From: Pseudomonadota bacterium
GTDB lineage: Bacteria > Pseudomonadota > Alphaproteobacteria > Sphingomonadales > Sphingomonadaceae
DNA: 8,215 bases
Assembly: GCA_023390675.1 (NCBI GenBank)
Contig: JAEWCK010000376.1
Coordinates: forward strand, 1 to 8,215
Direction of reading: 5' to 3'
Shown here: positions 6,618-8,215 of the stretch, in pieces
Layout: the number at the start of each line of letters is the position of its first letter
Numbering within the stretch: the stretch's first letter is position 1
The notes under the pieces: generated by a model
What the model was told of the DNA's origin: nothing
What the model saw: the letters and a program-made list of their open reading frames with translations, nothing else
Databases searched by the model: none
Position numbers and translations under genes: made by a program

Positions 6618-6642
6618 GCTTTCGGGCTATGACGGGGGCGGG

Positions 6643-8187
6643 ATGAGCGAACGGAAACCCATCAAGGTCGTGGTGGTGGGCGGCGGCACCGCCGGGTGGA
6701 TGACCGCGGCGTGCCTTGCGGCGACGCTCAGGCATCCGATCTGCGACGTGCGGCTGGTCGAATCGGACGAGATCGGCACCGTCGGCGTCGGCGAGGCGAC
6801 ACTTCCCCATCTCAGGGACTTCAACAAGGCGATCGGGGTCATCGAGTCCGATTTCATGCGGAAGACCAACGCCACCTTCAAGCTGGGCATCGATTTCCTC
6901 GACTGGGGGTTCAAGGGATCGAGCTATATCCACCCCTTCGGCGCGCACGGCGCCCCGCGCGGCGGGGTCGGCTTCCACAACCAGTGGCTCCGCGCGCGCC
7001 AGGCCGGGCGCGACTACGACATCGAAGATTTCTCCTACGCTGTCGTCGCCAGCCGTTTGAATCGCTTCGATTTTCCGAGCACCGATCGCAGCCAGATCAA
7101 CGCGACCTACGACTATGCCTATCACATCGACGCGACGCTCTACGCCCGCTACCTCCGCGCCTTCGGCGAAGCCCGCGGCGTGGTCCGCACCGAAGGCAAG
7201 GTCGTCGGTGTAAACCAGAACGTCTACAACGGGCACATCCGCTCGATCGTGATGGAGTCGGGCGAGGAGATAGAGGGCGACCTCTTCATCGACTGCTCGG
7301 GCTTCCGCGCGCTGCTGATCGGCGGCACGCTCAAGGCCGAGTGGGAAGACTGGACCAAATGGCTCCCCTGCGACCGCGCCTGGGCCGTGCCCTGCGAGCT
7401 GACCGCGCAGGACTTCCACCCCTATACCGCGCTCCGCGCGCTCGAGGCCGGGTGGACGTGGCGCATCCCGCTCCAGACGCGCACCGGCAACGGCTATGTC
7501 TTCTCGACGCGCTTCATCGAGGAAAAGACCGCGCGCGAGCGGCTGCTCGAGGTCGTGCGCGGCAAGCCCGAGGCCGAGCCGCGGATGCTCAAGTTCGCCG
7601 CGGGGCGCCGGCTGAGCAGCTGGACGGGCAATTGCGTCGCGATCGGCCTGTCCTCGGGCTTCCTCGAGCCGCTGGAGTCCACGTCGATCTATCTGATCCA
7701 GGTCGCGATCACCAATCTCGCCCGGCTCTTCCCCACGCACCCGCTCGACCCGGCGCTGGCGCGCGAGTTCAATCGGATGATGGACGTCGAATATTCGCGC
7801 ATCCGCGACTTCCTGATCCTCCATTACGCCGCCACCACGCGCACCGATTCCGAGCTCTGGCGCCATTGCCAGACGATGGAGCTGCCCGAGAGTCTGCAAC
7901 GCCGCATGGCGCTGTTCCGCCACCGCGGGCACATGGAAAGCTACAAGAACGGCCTGTTTCCGCCGGCGAGCTGGCTCGCGGTCTATGTCGGGCAGGGCGT
8001 GGTGCCCGAGCGCTATCATCCGATGACCGACAATGTCGCCTTCGACGCGATGACCGCCGAGATGGACGACATCCGCGACCGCATCCGCGCGCGGGTCGAG
8101 GCGATGCCCGAGCATGCCGCGTTCGTCGCCGATTATTGCCGGTCTGCAGCCGCCGCGCCGCTGGTGCGCGAGGCGGGCGCGGCATGA
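6643..8187 (+). CDS. Flavin-dependent halogenase of the tryptophan-halogenase family
   Basis: A 514-residue cytoplasmic flavoprotein, near the usual length of PrnA/RebH-type enzymes. The family uses FADH2, oxygen and halide to make hypohalous acid, which passes to a catalytic lysine and then to an electron-rich aromatic substrate. The FAD motif GGGTAGW is at 13-19 and the flavin-strap-like GVGEATLP at 48-55. The lysine in NATFKLGIDF is Lys80 (PrnA Lys79), WTWRIP at 271-276 is the halogenase signature WxWxIP, and Glu345-Ser346 in EPLESTS matches PrnA Glu346-Ser347. All expected catalytic residues are therefore present. It follows a TonB-dependent receptor and a hairpin; a G-rich run (6634-6642) abuts the ATG, so the ribosome site is not ideal. 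It probably forms an operon with the next gene (ATGA overlap). The substrate is unknown: free tryptophan is not implied, and related receptor-linked enzymes (BrvH, Xanthomonas halogenases) favour indole-type compounds and bromide, as I recall. A flavin reductase partner is not visible. Confidence 0.9.
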   Translation: MSERKPIKVVVVGGGTAGWMTAACLAATLRHPICDVRLVESDEIGTVGVGEATLPHLRDFNKAIGVIESDFMRKTNATFKLGIDFLDWGFKGSSYIHPFGAHGAPRGGVGFHNQWLRARQAGRDYDIEDFSYAVVASRLNRFDFPSTDRSQINATYDYAYHIDATLYARYLRAFGEARGVVRTEGKVVGVNQNVYNGHIRSIVMESGEEIEGDLFIDCSGFRALLIGGTLKAEWEDWTKWLPCDRAWAVPCELTAQDFHPYTALRALEAGWTWRIPLQTRTGNGYVFSTRFIEEKTARERLLEVVRGKPEAEPRMLKFAAGRRLSSWTGNCVAIGLSSGFLEPLESTSIYLIQVAITNLARLFPTHPLDPALAREFNRMMDVEYSRIRDFLILHYAATTRTDSELWRHCQTMELPESLQRRMALFRHRGHMESYKNGLFPPASWLAVYVGQGVVPERYHPMTDNVAFDAMTAEMDDIRDRIRARVEAMPEHAAFVADYCRSAAAAPLVREAGAA

Positions 8188-8215
8188 GCGCGGTCCGCCA
8201 GGTCGCCGTCGTCGG
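8184..8215 (+). CDS. Start of a further gene, probably another FAD-dependent (halogenase-like) protein, cut by window edge
   Basis: The ATG at 8184 overlaps the halogenase stop (ATGA, 4 nt), a standard coupled arrangement. Only MSAVRQVAVVG is visible, the last residue from an incomplete GG codon. A short polar lead, then hydrophobic VAVV and a glycine is how the Rossmann FAD motif begins in the upstream halogenase (IKVVVVGGG), so a second flavoprotein is likely. Tandem halogenase-family genes are common in such loci. The evidence is too short to name the product firmly. Confidence 0.5.
   Translation, partial: MSAVRQVAVV

Noticed and set aside
6568..8115. Long minus-strand open frame (515 codons) opposite the halogenase
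   Set aside because: High-GC shadow frame: arginine/valine/alanine-rich with no family pattern, and fully antisense to a gene with clear catalytic motifs.

Overview
The window is high-GC DNA (about two-thirds G+C by eye) with dense bacterial coding. The gene content (a Xanthomonas/Caulobacter-type TonB-dependent receptor, a LacI-family regulator, a Trp-halogenase-family flavoprotein and a cupin-like hydroxylase) is typical of nutrient-scavenging loci in sphingomonads and Caulobacterales. A Sphingomonas-like alphaproteobacterium is the best guess from sequence alone. I see no mobile element, CRISPR array, tRNA or rRNA.

Layout: two genes run leftward. A JmjC/cupin_8 protein resembling FIH (factor-inhibiting-HIF) overlaps, by one base (TGATG), the start of an exported protein cut by the left edge. 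What is visible of that protein has the N-terminal layout of mycodextranase/alpha-1,3-glucanase (GH87-like) enzymes: a signal peptide, a CBM-like beta-sandwich, then the first turn of a parallel beta-helix. A LacI/GalR-family repressor diverges from the cupin gene across a 76-bp gap. After a 396-bp non-coding region rich in palindromes comes a 1120-residue TonB-dependent receptor. A hairpin and 78 bp later there is a complete flavin-dependent halogenase-family gene, whose stop overlaps by 4 nt (ATGA) the start of a further gene. Only 10 codons of that last gene are visible, and they look like the start of another nucleotide-binding flavoprotein.

How the parts may fit together (inference): the LacI-type protein probably controls both the leftward operon and the receptor operon. 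A 14-bp dyad close to TGACAGCGCTGTCA sits in the cupin/LacI gap, and two overlapping variants spaced 11 bp apart sit upstream of the receptor. A different perfect palindrome, GAAAACGTTTTC, also lies upstream of the receptor and may bind a second LacI-family regulator. The exported hydrolase would cut a polysaccharide outside the inner membrane and the receptor would import products. The roles of the halogenase(s) and the FIH-like oxygenase in such a locus are unknown. The pairing of a carbohydrate-type uptake locus with a catalytically intact halogenase and an FIH-like hydroxylase is the most interesting aspect of the window.
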